Of a stretch of 14,688 bases of DNA, positions 1 through 5,962 are shown one piece after another. The stretch's first letter is position 1. The number at the start of each line of letters is the position of its first letter. The stretch is taken from assembly GCA_050180745.1 (NCBI GenBank), contig JBFXDW010000047.1:1-14688 (forward strand), read 5' to 3'. A program made the position numbers and the translations under genes. The notes below the pieces were generated by a model, which worked only from the letters and a program-made list of their open reading frames with translations, was not told the origin of the DNA and made no database searches. This DNA comes from JBFXDW01 sp050180745. Its GTDB lineage: Bacteria; Pseudomonadota; Alphaproteobacteria; UBA9219.

Positions 1-403
1 GAATACGGCCCAATGTGCCTTCGATTTCAGGATGCCCTTCGTGGCCGACCATAATAATCTCACGATTGTTTTTGGCGTAGCGTTGGCCTTCGGTATGCAC
101 CTTTGAGACGAGAGGACAGGTTGCGTCAATAACGGTAAGTCCCCGCTCGCGTGCATGATTTTCAACAGATTCAGAAACGCCATGCGCACTAAAAATAATC
201 ACGGCGCCCTCAGGAACCTCGTCGGTTTCTTCGACAAAAACTACGCCTTTGTCGGCAAGACGATTCACAACATGGCGGTTATGAACGATTTCATGACGCA
301 CATAAATGGGGGGGCCGAATTTCTCCAGCGCCATTTCTACGATTTCTATTGCGCGTTCGACGCCTGCGCAAATGCCGCGCGGCTGTGCCAGAAGTACCTT
401 CAT
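1..403 (-). CDS. ispH: 4-hydroxy-3-methylbut-2-enyl diphosphate reductase IspH (LytB), N-terminal part
   Basis: This is the last enzyme of the MEP pathway, an iron-sulfur reductase converting HMBPP to IPP and DMAPP in the cytoplasm. The 134 visible residues match the family residue for residue at key sites, using E. coli numbering: Cys12 (in PRGICAGV) and Cys96 (in DATCPLV) as cluster ligands, His41, His74 (in SAHGV), His124 and the catalytic Glu126 (in HEGHPEIEG). The third cluster Cys and the C-terminus lie beyond the left edge. Two in-frame ATGs exist, at 409 and 403. AAAGGA sits directly against the first but six bases before the second, so 403 is the start. Identification is very secure. 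In this window the gene supplies the isoprenoid units later used by the hpn enzymes, although it has its own promoter and is not in their operon. Confidence 0.97.
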   Translation of the reverse strand, partial: MKVLLAQPRGICAGVERAIEIVEMALEKFGPPIYVRHEIVHNRHVVNRLADKGVVFVEETDEVPEGAVIIFSAHGVSESVENHARERGLTVIDATCPLVSKVHTEGQRYAKNNREIIMVGHEGHPEIEGTLGRI

Positions 404-441
404 TATCATTCCTTTGAATTCTTATCTTGAAGCGAGGGGGC

Positions 442-470
442 AATGTAGTCCTATGAGGCTAATATGTAAA
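442..470 (-). promoter_or_regulatory. Candidate sigma70-type promoter of ispH
   Basis: Read on the minus strand, a -35 box TTTACA (465-470) is followed after exactly 17 bases by TACATT (442-447). That is five of six and four of six matches to consensus. The predicted transcript start is near 435, about 30 bases before the ispH ATG. The call rests only on box match and spacing. Confidence 0.5.
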
Positions 471-531
471 GAATAGTTCTAAATGTGGTTATATATCACT
501 ACGTTATATAGTGTAGTCGTTTCGGGACCAG

Positions 532-560
532 TTGAAATTAACCAATTTTTAATATACAAT
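532..560 (+). promoter_or_regulatory. Strong candidate sigma70-type promoter for the 648-1055 gene
   Basis: TTGAAA (532-537) and TACAAT (555-560) are separated by exactly 17 bases, each five of six to consensus, in an AT-rich setting. The predicted start of transcription is near 567, giving a leader of about 80 bases. The promoter lies downstream of the upstream in-frame ATG at 483, which argues against that codon as the translation start. Confidence 0.6.
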
Positions 561-647
561 GACCTCAGGCCACGACAAAGAGAAGGAGAGATATTTTTGA
601 AGCGGTCATATGCAATCCAATCAATAAAAATAAGAAAGGAGGGCAAT

Positions 648-1055
648 ATGATTATGACGAGACATTCATCAGACTGGGTTCATCTATTTAGCGGAGACTT
701 TGGGCGTGTCTTTTTTGAAAGGGCACTTTCAGAGGAGGGTGTAGGCTCGCCGTTTAGTTTGACTGACAATGGTGACAGTGACCTGTTTTTATCTGGCACT
801 TCGTCTTTTACGGATGAGCCGTTTGCTCGAGTTACGCCAGATCAGCTCTCCCCTCAGGGGACGGGGCCTCAGGTTCTCCCAGTGGTGGACAGTAAGGTCT
901 TGGATGATTTTGAGGAGGCCGAGCTTATTCTGGAAAATGGCGGCTATGCCGAGCTGTCCCGTTCGGAGGTGCTTAGGAGGCTTCAAATGTATCCTGCCGG
1001 AGTTGACTATCTCCGTCACATTCAGCCTGTGGGAATGGAGCTTGCGCTAGGATAA
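648..1055 (+). CDS. Uncharacterised 135-residue protein
   Basis: I do not recognise this protein. From ATG 648 it is 135 residues, acidic in the middle and rich in Ser, Asp and Glu, with no signal peptide, membrane segment or Cys. The N-terminal third includes SDWVHLFSGDFGRVFFERAL. The C-terminal 55 residues (from about VVDSKVLDDFEEAELI) look helical and end in MYPAGVDYLRHIQPVG. The start is chosen because a full Shine-Dalgarno (AAGGAGGG, 636-643) stands five bases before ATG 648 and a good promoter lies upstream. An in-frame TTG at 597 also has a strong AAGGAG before it (583-588) and would add 17 residues, so an extended form is possible. The stop is only seven bases from the convergent hpnE stop. 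The good promoter and ribosome site argue that this is a real, expressed gene. It could be a small regulatory or stress protein, but nothing in the sequence decides that. Confidence 0.7.
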   Translation: MIMTRHSSDWVHLFSGDFGRVFFERALSEEGVGSPFSLTDNGDSDLFLSGTSSFTDEPFARVTPDQLSPQGTGPQVLPVVDSKVLDDFEEAELILENGGYAELSRSEVLRRLQMYPAGVDYLRHIQPVGMELALG

Positions 1056-1062
1056 AGGCCTT

Positions 1063-2328
1063 TTATTCCTTCCACCTCATCACGACTTCTGCGGCCTTGG
1101 TGCCGGATCGCAGTGCTCCCTCGATCGTCGAGGGCAGCTCTGTGGCTGTCCAGTCTCCGGCCAGAGCCAGATTCTTCCATCCGATATAGGCACGGGGCCG
1201 CATCCGGTCTTGAGCCGGTGTTGCGGCGAAGGTAGCTCGTTTTTCTCGGATGAGGCAATAGGGTGGCACCTTTGTCCGGTCCAGATCAAAAAGGGCGGCA
1301 AGATCGTCCCACACGGCAATGGCCCATTTGGCGTTATCGGGTTCATCATAGCGGTCCGCGCAGCTTATAGTAACGGAAACAGTCCCAGGATGTACAAAAG
1401 CCCACTCGGCCAGCCCTCCGATAAGGCCGGTGAAGCCTACGGGGGAGCTGGGGGCTTCAACGCGATAGTGCAGGTTAGTGATCGAGCGGAATGAATCCGG
1501 AGCTGGTAGGTCTGGGATAAGCTCTTTAGCAACCCACGCCGGAACAGCCAGAACAACCCAGTCATTTTTTCCAAGTTTAATGGACTCTTTTGCAAAATGG
1601 AGAGCCGTGACTTTGCCTTCGGGCGTGGCTTCAATCTTGCGTAAGCGTTGGCCATAGGAAATCTCTGCCCCATGTTTTTGGATTGTCTCAAGGCATGGCT
1701 GGACGAAGGTTTCCGAAAGACCGATCTTGGGAATCATAGGGCAACAGGCTCGACCGCCGCTTGCAAAACTTTGATCCATGATATTAGAGAGCAATTTGGC
1801 TGAGGCTGCCGAGAGTTCTGTATTTAGGGCGGAGACGGCTAGTGGTTCCCATAAGCGGCGATAGAGCAAGGTTTTGGCGTTTAGGCGGCTGGCGACTTTT
1901 GTTTCCTCTCCTGGGAAGAGAAGCCTCAGGCCCGAAAGGTAATCCATGGGTTTGCTGCCTTTGACGCGGCGATCTTTGTCAAAAATCCACCATGGAATAC
2001 GGCCTTTGTTCATGTGCACGATCCAGCGTTCGTGCGTTTTAATATCCATAAAAGGAAATAGAGGCTCTGGCGCTTTGTTGATGGTGTGTTCTGCTCCGGA
2101 CAATTCAAGATAGTCTTGAACCGCTACATTTCCGGATAGGACGAGGTGGTTGCCGTTATCAATGCGACAATCAAGGCCGCGATCAAAATAAGAGCGGCAC
2201 CGTCCGCCTGCATAAGGGGCGGATTCATGAACATGGACGCGCATACCCATAAGAGTAAGTTGCAGGGCTGCCGAAAGTCCTGCCATGCCTGCGCCGATTA
2301 CGTGAACTGTGGGGATGTTGTATTTCAT
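1063..2328 (-). CDS. hpnE: Hydroxysqualene dehydroxylase HpnE (FAD-dependent)
   Basis: HpnE is the final enzyme of the HpnCDE route: it reduces hydroxysqualene to squalene with a reduced flavin. The protein is an amine-oxidase/phytoene-desaturase-like flavoprotein of 421 residues, normal for the family. Visible features are the dinucleotide-binding motif GAGMAG (12-17) in a beta-alpha-beta fold, an acidic residue ending the second strand (VHVHES, Glu35), the GGR motif (41-43), and a C-terminal flavin-binding segment (LALAGDWTATELPSTIEGAL). The start at 2328 (MKYNIP) is preferred. The upstream ATG at 2346 lies wholly inside a heptamer repeat array and would add only MLNAES. No Shine-Dalgarno is visible before 2328 because the repeat begins two bases upstream. 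The gene is last in the hpn series but is separated from hpnD by about 290 bases, so it may be expressed less efficiently than the others or from its own signal. Confidence 0.92.
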   Translation of the reverse strand: MKYNIPTVHVIGAGMAGLSAALQLTLMGMRVHVHESAPYAGGRCRSYFDRGLDCRIDNGNHLVLSGNVAVQDYLELSGAEHTINKAPEPLFPFMDIKTHERWIVHMNKGRIPWWIFDKDRRVKGSKPMDYLSGLRLLFPGEETKVASRLNAKTLLYRRLWEPLAVSALNTELSAASAKLLSNIMDQSFASGGRACCPMIPKIGLSETFVQPCLETIQKHGAEISYGQRLRKIEATPEGKVTALHFAKESIKLGKNDWVVLAVPAWVAKELIPDLPAPDSFRSITNLHYRVEAPSSPVGFTGLIGGLAEWAFVHPGTVSVTISCADRYDEPDNAKWAIAVWDDLAALFDLDRTKVPPYCLIREKRATFAATPAQDRMRPRAYIGWKNLALAGDWTATELPSTIEGALRSGTKAAEVVMRWKE

Positions 2329-2329
2329 G

Positions 2330-2364
2330 GATTCAGCATTCAGCATTCAGGATTCGGGATTCAG
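2330..2364 (+). repeat. Tandem heptamer array, five units (GATTCAG type)
   Basis: Five exact-register heptamers: GATTCAG, CATTCAG, CATTCAG, GATTCGG, GATTCAG. The array starts two bases upstream of the hpnE start codon and occupies the place where its ribosome-binding site should be. It is the inverted partner of the array at 2580-2607 and has the same orientation as the one at 14481-14508. Confidence 0.85.
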
Positions 2365-2579
2365 GGGGGATTAATTTTTGCATTTTTTCCTGATCTCTCA
2401 AGAAGAATCTTGTCATTTGGGATTGCAAAAACACTCGATTTCTTGCGTTTTTGGTCTCCGGCCTCGCGGTGCTTCGCCCCGTCTTGCGCCAAATGCTTTT
2501 GCATCGCGTTTGGTCCTGCCTTCGCGGGAATGACGGAAATGTTGTTAAGGTCAAAGAGAGAAATGCAAAGTTAGCCCTC
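2365..2579. other. Non-coding spacer between inverted heptamer arrays, with small hairpins
   Basis: About 215 bases lie between hpnE and hpnD. Open frames here run straight through the flanking repeats and have no convincing start or composition, so I see no gene. The stretch holds a hairpin with stem CCAAA/TTTGG and inner TGC-TTTT-GCA (2489-2513). It also holds a compact hairpin CCTGC-CTTC-GCGGG (2515-2528) running into GAATGAC, which resembles the dispersed 'GTCATTCCCGCG...' intergenic repeat common in proteobacterial genomes (recalled, not searched). Together with the inverted arrays at both ends, the whole 2330-2607 segment has the layout of a small non-autonomous mobile or repeat element. 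Confidence 0.5.
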
Positions 2580-2607
2580 CTGAATCCTGAATCCTGAATG
2601 CTGAATC
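2580..2607 (-). repeat. Tandem heptamer array, four units, inverted copy
   Basis: Four heptamers on the plus strand: CTGAATC, CTGAATC, CTGAATG, CTGAATC. These are the reverse complement of the GATTCAG/CATTCAG units at 2330-2364. The array ends nine bases beyond the hpnD stop codon. The two arrays form imperfect terminal inverted repeats of about 30 bases around a 215-base centre. Confidence 0.85.
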
Positions 2608-2616
2608 CTGTCATAA

Positions 2617-3471
2617 TCAATCCACCATCCCTCTTAAAAACACTAAAAGCTTATCAAAAAAAGAAAGAGAAACCCGAGCTTCGGGTGTTTGCCAGTTGGC
2701 TTTTTTGAGCTTTCTCAAAATCGCGTGGTAATAATTCCTCATCTGTCGTGCGGGGCGCATGCTGTGGTGGATGCAGCGTTGTAAGGCTAGGTCCGTTTCA
2801 GCAAAATGCTGTTCTGCAATGCTGGCTAAATCCTGACACAGTAAAGGTAAGTTGGGATGGCGCAGGACATCCATAGGGTGGCGCTCTTCGATATTATAGC
2901 GCTCGAGTAAATCACGTGGCAGATAAAGGCGCCCTCGTGAGGCATCCTCGGCCAGATCGCGTAAAATGTTTGTAAGCTGCAACGCGCGGCCCATGTGATG
3001 GGCGACTTTCTGGCCATATTCACTACTATCGCCGAAAATACGAACGGAGATACGTCCGACCGCACTGGCGACGTGATCGCAATAATCATCAAGCTCATCC
3101 ATGCTGGGGGCGACAATCGTTTGTTCTGCGTCCATTTCCATGCCGTCGATGATGGCTAGGAAATCTTTTTCCTTGAGCGCATAGCTGTGTATAGGCTGTT
3201 GGAGCGCCGTCGTGATGCTGTCAGTGGGCGTATTCTTCTGGAAGAGGTCATGAATCCTCTGCCGCCATAGGTGCAGGCCCTCATTGCGTTCTTTTTCCGT
3301 AGGCGAGTCATCGGCAATGTCGTCAACAACGCGGCAAAAGGCATAAAGCGCATACATGGCTTCGCGGCGCGGGAGGGGCAGTACAGCCATGCCTGCGGCA
3401 AACGAGGTCTTTGATGCCGCGACGATTTGACGGACCTCTTTCATGGCTTCGTTGAGGGTAAGGGTGCTCAT
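2617..3471 (-). CDS. hpnD: Presqualene diphosphate synthase HpnD
   Basis: HpnD joins two farnesyl diphosphates into presqualene diphosphate, the first committed step to squalene in the HpnCDE route. The 284-residue protein is a trans-isoprenyl (squalene/phytoene) synthase. The first aspartate-rich motif is DDIAD (50-54, in AFCRVVDDIADD) and the second is DLAED (172-176, in NILRDLAED), followed by the usual RGRLYLPRDLL. These motifs bind magnesium and diphosphate. An earlier in-frame ATG at 3543 would give a very basic, unlikely extension inside hpnC. The start at 3471 overlaps the hpnC stop as ATGA and begins at the family's usual place (MSTLTLNEAMKEV). Assignment to HpnD rather than HpnC follows from its closer match to canonical squalene/phytoene synthases and from gene order. 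Confidence 0.93.
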   Translation of the reverse strand: MSTLTLNEAMKEVRQIVAASKTSFAAGMAVLPLPRREAMYALYAFCRVVDDIADDSPTEKERNEGLHLWRQRIHDLFQKNTPTDSITTALQQPIHSYALKEKDFLAIIDGMEMDAEQTIVAPSMDELDDYCDHVASAVGRISVRIFGDSSEYGQKVAHHMGRALQLTNILRDLAEDASRGRLYLPRDLLERYNIEERHPMDVLRHPNLPLLCQDLASIAEQHFAETDLALQRCIHHSMRPARQMRNYYHAILRKLKKANWQTPEARVSLSFFDKLLVFLRGMVD

Positions 3472-4277
3472 AAAAACGCGCGTCCTATTCCTTTTATGAT
3501 GGCGAGGATTTTCGCGCCTTTTGATGGTTTGGCGTTTTCGCACAAAGGATCGCGCTTATAAAGAGCGTCGATCATACTCTCCGCAAGAACGGATATGACG
3601 GCCGTATCGAGTCTGAGCATTTTGTCAGGAACAAAAAAGGGAAGCTCTCTTCCTAAGATCATCATAGGTTCCATAAGCTGTAGCATCGCGTCGATTGTGT
3701 CTCGCAGCGCGGGTGTAGATTCATCGTAAGCCAGCTCTTCAGGGCTGGTGCCATGCTGTTCCATCATATCAAGAGGAATATAAATGCGGTCAAGTTCTCG
3801 GTAATCTTCGCCACAATCTTGCAGGTGATTGGTGATTTGCAAAATTGTGCATAAGGCATCGTTAGATTCCCATGCCTCTTCTTCTTCTATGCCATGGAGC
3901 GCCAGCATATAGCGTCCCACGGGGTTGGCTGAGTAATTGCAGTAATCTAAAAGCTCTTTCCATGTATCATAACGCCGCTTCGTGGCATCTTGTTTAAAGG
4001 CGTGGAGAAGATCCAGCGCGTGCTGGGGAGTGACCCCTGTTTTCTTCAAACTTTGACGCAAGGCTGTCGCTTCGGGAAGGGTATTGTTTGTCTCGTCCTG
4101 TAGCGCTACGGCCATGGCATCGAGCTGCTTTATTTTCTCTTGAGGCTCTAGCAATGGCGCATCGGCGATTTCGTCTCCGGCGCGAACAAAATGGTAGAAG
4201 GCCATGACATGAGGGCGCAGCGCAGGACGGATGAGTTGCGCGACGGGGAAATTTTCTGTTGTTTCGTTCTTGTTCAT
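3468..4277 (-). CDS. hpnC: Hydroxysqualene synthase HpnC
   Basis: HpnC converts presqualene diphosphate to hydroxysqualene, which HpnE then reduces. The 269-residue protein is a squalene/phytoene synthase relative with the HpnC-type N-terminus ENFPVAQLIRPALRPHVMAFY. Its first acidic motif is DEIAD (35-39). The second is DCGED (154-158), in the family-typical context ITNHLQDCGEDYRELDRIYI. The middle has LDYCNYSANPVGRYML, also characteristic. The start codon directly follows the hpnA stop (TAAATG), and the stop overlaps the hpnD start, so three genes are packed without gaps and are probably co-translated. The Asp-to-Glu change in the first motif (DEIAD instead of DDIAD) is conservative and keeps the metal-binding carboxylate. 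Confidence 0.93.
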   Translation of the reverse strand: MNKNETTENFPVAQLIRPALRPHVMAFYHFVRAGDEIADAPLLEPQEKIKQLDAMAVALQDETNNTLPEATALRQSLKKTGVTPQHALDLLHAFKQDATKRRYDTWKELLDYCNYSANPVGRYMLALHGIEEEEAWESNDALCTILQITNHLQDCGEDYRELDRIYIPLDMMEQHGTSPEELAYDESTPALRDTIDAMLQLMEPMMILGRELPFFVPDKMLRLDTAVISVLAESMIDALYKRDPLCENAKPSKGAKILAIIKGIGRAFL

Positions 4278-5285
4278 TTATTGGAGATATCCTTGCTCTC
4301 TAAACCACGCAATCGCATCGCGAAGGGCTTCTTCTGCGGGACGCGGGGCATAGCCTAATTCGGTTTTAGCTTTAGCCGAGGAAAAAAACATCTTTTTTCG
4401 CGACATTTTCAGTCCATCAACGGTAACAAAAGGCTCTTTGTGGGTAAAGCGCGCTATTAACTCAGCTATATAAGCTATTGGAAATAGGGGGAGCCTTGGA
4501 ATCTTGCAAAGGGGAGGCTTGCTGCCTGTGATATGGCTGATGGTGTGTAAAAGCGAGGCAAAATCCATATCCTGCCCGCCCAATATATAGCGTTGACCAA
4601 CCCTGCCTTTTTGCAAAGCCAATATGTGTCCTTTAGCCACATCTTCGACATGGACGATGTTAAGTCCTGTATCAACATAGGCGGGCATACGGTTTGATGC
4701 TGCTTCAACAATGACCCTGCCGGTGGGGGTTGGCTTGATATCGCGAGGCCCTATGGGTGTTGACGGGTTGACGATGATTGCAGGTAGTCCGTCTTCCTCG
4801 ATCATCGTTTGCACCGCTTCCTCGGCCAAGTATTTGGATCGTTTGTAAACACCGATCATGTCATTCAAAGTTACAGGCGTATCTTCTGTGCCGATGCCGC
4901 CTTTGGGGATGCCAAGCGTTGCCACAGAGCTTGTATAGACGATTTTTTCCACGCCAGCTTCTTGTGCGGCCTTCATCAGTGCGACGGTGCCGTCGACGTT
5001 GATCTTGTTCATGCATTTGGGGTCAGGTACCCAAATGCGGTAATCAGCAGCGACATGAAAGAGGTAGCGACAGCCCTTTAACGCCTTGCGATAACTTGCC
5101 GGATCACCAAGATCGCCTTCTATGATTTCTATGTTGTGAAGGCCTTCAAGGTTGCGGCGATCGTTCCCTTGGCGACAGAGGAGACGCAAAGCGTACCCCT
5201 CTTCGATCAAAAGGCGTGCCAATGCAGCGCCAACAAAGCCTGTGGCACCTGTCAGAAAGCATATATCTTGTTGTTTATTGGTCAT
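4278..5285 (-). CDS. hpnA: Hopanoid-associated sugar epimerase HpnA
   Basis: This 335-residue extended short-chain dehydrogenase belongs to the HpnA group, NAD(P)-dependent epimerase/dihydroflavonol-reductase-like enzymes found with hopanoid genes. The exact substrate is not established; a role in hopanoid head-group sugar chemistry is inferred from context. Visible motifs are the nucleotide-binding TGATGFVG (12-19), DYRIWVPDP (81-89, a hallmark stretch of the group), the catalytic Ser in YTSSVATLG (117-125) and the Tyr-Lys pair YKRSK (147-151). Length is typical. The start ATG overlaps the stop of the upstream pilin gene as ATGA. There is no clear Shine-Dalgarno in front of it, so translation probably depends on reinitiation after the pilin. 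It is the first of four consecutive hpn genes. Confidence 0.92.
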   Translation of the reverse strand: MTNKQQDICFLTGATGFVGAALARLLIEEGYALRLLCRQGNDRRNLEGLHNIEIIEGDLGDPASYRKALKGCRYLFHVAADYRIWVPDPKCMNKINVDGTVALMKAAQEAGVEKIVYTSSVATLGIPKGGIGTEDTPVTLNDMIGVYKRSKYLAEEAVQTMIEEDGLPAIIVNPSTPIGPRDIKPTPTGRVIVEAASNRMPAYVDTGLNIVHVEDVAKGHILALQKGRVGQRYILGGQDMDFASLLHTISHITGSKPPLCKIPRLPLFPIAYIAELIARFTHKEPFVTVDGLKMSRKKMFFSSAKAKTELGYAPRPAEEALRDAIAWFREQGYLQ

Positions 5286-5833
5286 CTGAGTTCAAACTTG
5301 AATTCAATCTTGTTGCAACCACTAAGTTTGGAATCTGTCGCTAGAAGATCGCGAATATCATCAGTCGCCCCTGTGTTGGTAAAGCTGTTGCTGTTGGCGG
5401 TGATTTCTATCAGTGTCTCATTGTGGTCGCGCCCTGCGATTTTGCTGATAAGGCGGCGGCAGTTTTGTTCAGTCAAATCCTTATATTCAATTTTGAACTC
5501 CGTTGAGGTGAGTGCAGAAAGAGTAATATCTGTCATCCATACGGATTTGATGTCCCCGTTCGCATCAACCATGCTCGCAGGGACGACTCCAGCTATAATC
5601 ATGTTGTCGTTTGTGAAATTGGCCGTGTTGCCAATCTTCCCTGTGCCTCTGTAAAGCCGCTGGATATTGCTGACGAGCATTGTCATGTTAGCGTAGGCAT
5701 CGTTAACCTTTTGGCTGTGGTCAACCGAAGCAACAGCAACCCATATGCCTCCTAGAACGATGGCAATAATACCCAGTGTGATGGCGGATTCTGTAAGAGA
5801 AAAACCGCGTATGCTGTTATGCGAATGATTCAT
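5282..5833 (-). CDS. Type IVb prepilin, PilS/TcpA-like, first gene of the hopanoid operon
   Basis: A secreted filament subunit of 183 residues. The short leader MNHSHNSIRG precedes the prepilin peptidase site G|FSLTE, with the conserved Glu at +5, then a hydrophobic helix (SAITLGIIAIVLGGIWVAVA). The following NMTMLVSNIQRLYRGTG and the IIAGVVPASMV stretch are typical of the PilS-type type IVb pilin domain. Two Cys near the C-terminus (in EQNCRRL and KLSGCNKIEF) probably form the pilin disulfide loop. The start at 5833 has AAGGA ten bases upstream and gives a normal leader; the upstream ATG at 5914 lies inside a candidate promoter and is rejected. The gene is divergent from the pilus-assembly genes and overlaps hpnA by four bases, so pilin and hopanoid enzymes share a transcript. 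It could be a major or minor subunit; the TcpA-like domain favours major. Confidence 0.87.
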   Translation of the reverse strand: MNHSHNSIRGFSLTESAITLGIIAIVLGGIWVAVASVDHSQKVNDAYANMTMLVSNIQRLYRGTGKIGNTANFTNDNMIIAGVVPASMVDANGDIKSVWMTDITLSALTSTEFKIEYKDLTEQNCRRLISKIAGRDHNETLIEITANSNSFTNTGATDDIRDLLATDSKLSGCNKIEFKFELR

Positions 5834-5899
5834 GACGGGATAATCCTTGATGGTGAGATGCTTATCGAGTTCCGACCCTAACTTAATGGAAGTTAACGA

Positions 5900-5928
5900 A
5901 TTATCAACTCTCATAGTCCTTAATCCAA
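5900..5928 (-). promoter_or_regulatory. Candidate promoter for the pilin-hpn operon
   Basis: On the minus strand TTGGAT (5923-5928) and GATAAT (5900-5905) are 17 bases apart. The -10 box matches consensus at five of six and the -35 at three of six, so an activator would not be surprising. Predicted transcription begins near 5893, about 60 bases before the pilin ATG at 5833. Confidence 0.42.
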
Positions 5929-5943
5929 TATCTCATAGTCCTT
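5909..5943. promoter_or_regulatory. 13-bp direct repeat with 22-bp period, candidate operator in a divergent control region
   Basis: TCTCATAGTCCTT occurs exactly twice, at 5909-5921 and 5931-5943. The 22-base period is two helical turns, so a protein would meet both copies on the same DNA face. One copy fills the spacer of the candidate pilin promoter and the other lies just upstream of its -35 box; the second also sits about 20 bases before the secretin start. This is a plausible binding site for a regulator of both the pilin-hpn and pilus-assembly operons. Confidence 0.5.
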
Positions 5944-5962
5944 CTCTTGGGAAAGCTTTTTT

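Noticed and set aside
155..430. Plus-strand frame of 91 codons at the left end
   Set aside because: It is the antisense shadow of ispH, whose catalytic residues are all intact on the minus strand.
497..513. CACTA/TAGTG inverted repeat upstream of the 532-560 promoter
   Set aside because: Only five paired bases with a seven-base AT-rich loop; easily expected by chance in such sequence.
483..647. Upstream ATG 483 as start of the 135-aa gene
   Set aside because: It is upstream of the best promoter, has no ribosome site, and the added 55 residues are encoded by AT-rich intergenic-type DNA.
1054..1063. AAAGGCCTTT palindrome between the convergent genes as a two-way terminator
   Set aside because: It has no loop and no T run on either strand, so it cannot form a normal terminator hairpin.
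2333..2620. Minus-strand frame of 95 codons across the hpnD-hpnE spacer
   Set aside because: Both ends are encoded by the heptamer arrays and the middle by hairpin-rich repeat DNA; no plausible start signal or protein-like pattern.
5834..5914. Longer pilin start at ATG 5914 (27 extra residues)
   Set aside because: It lies inside the candidate promoter and direct repeat, has AAGGA only two bases before it, and would give an unusually long leader before G|FSLTE.
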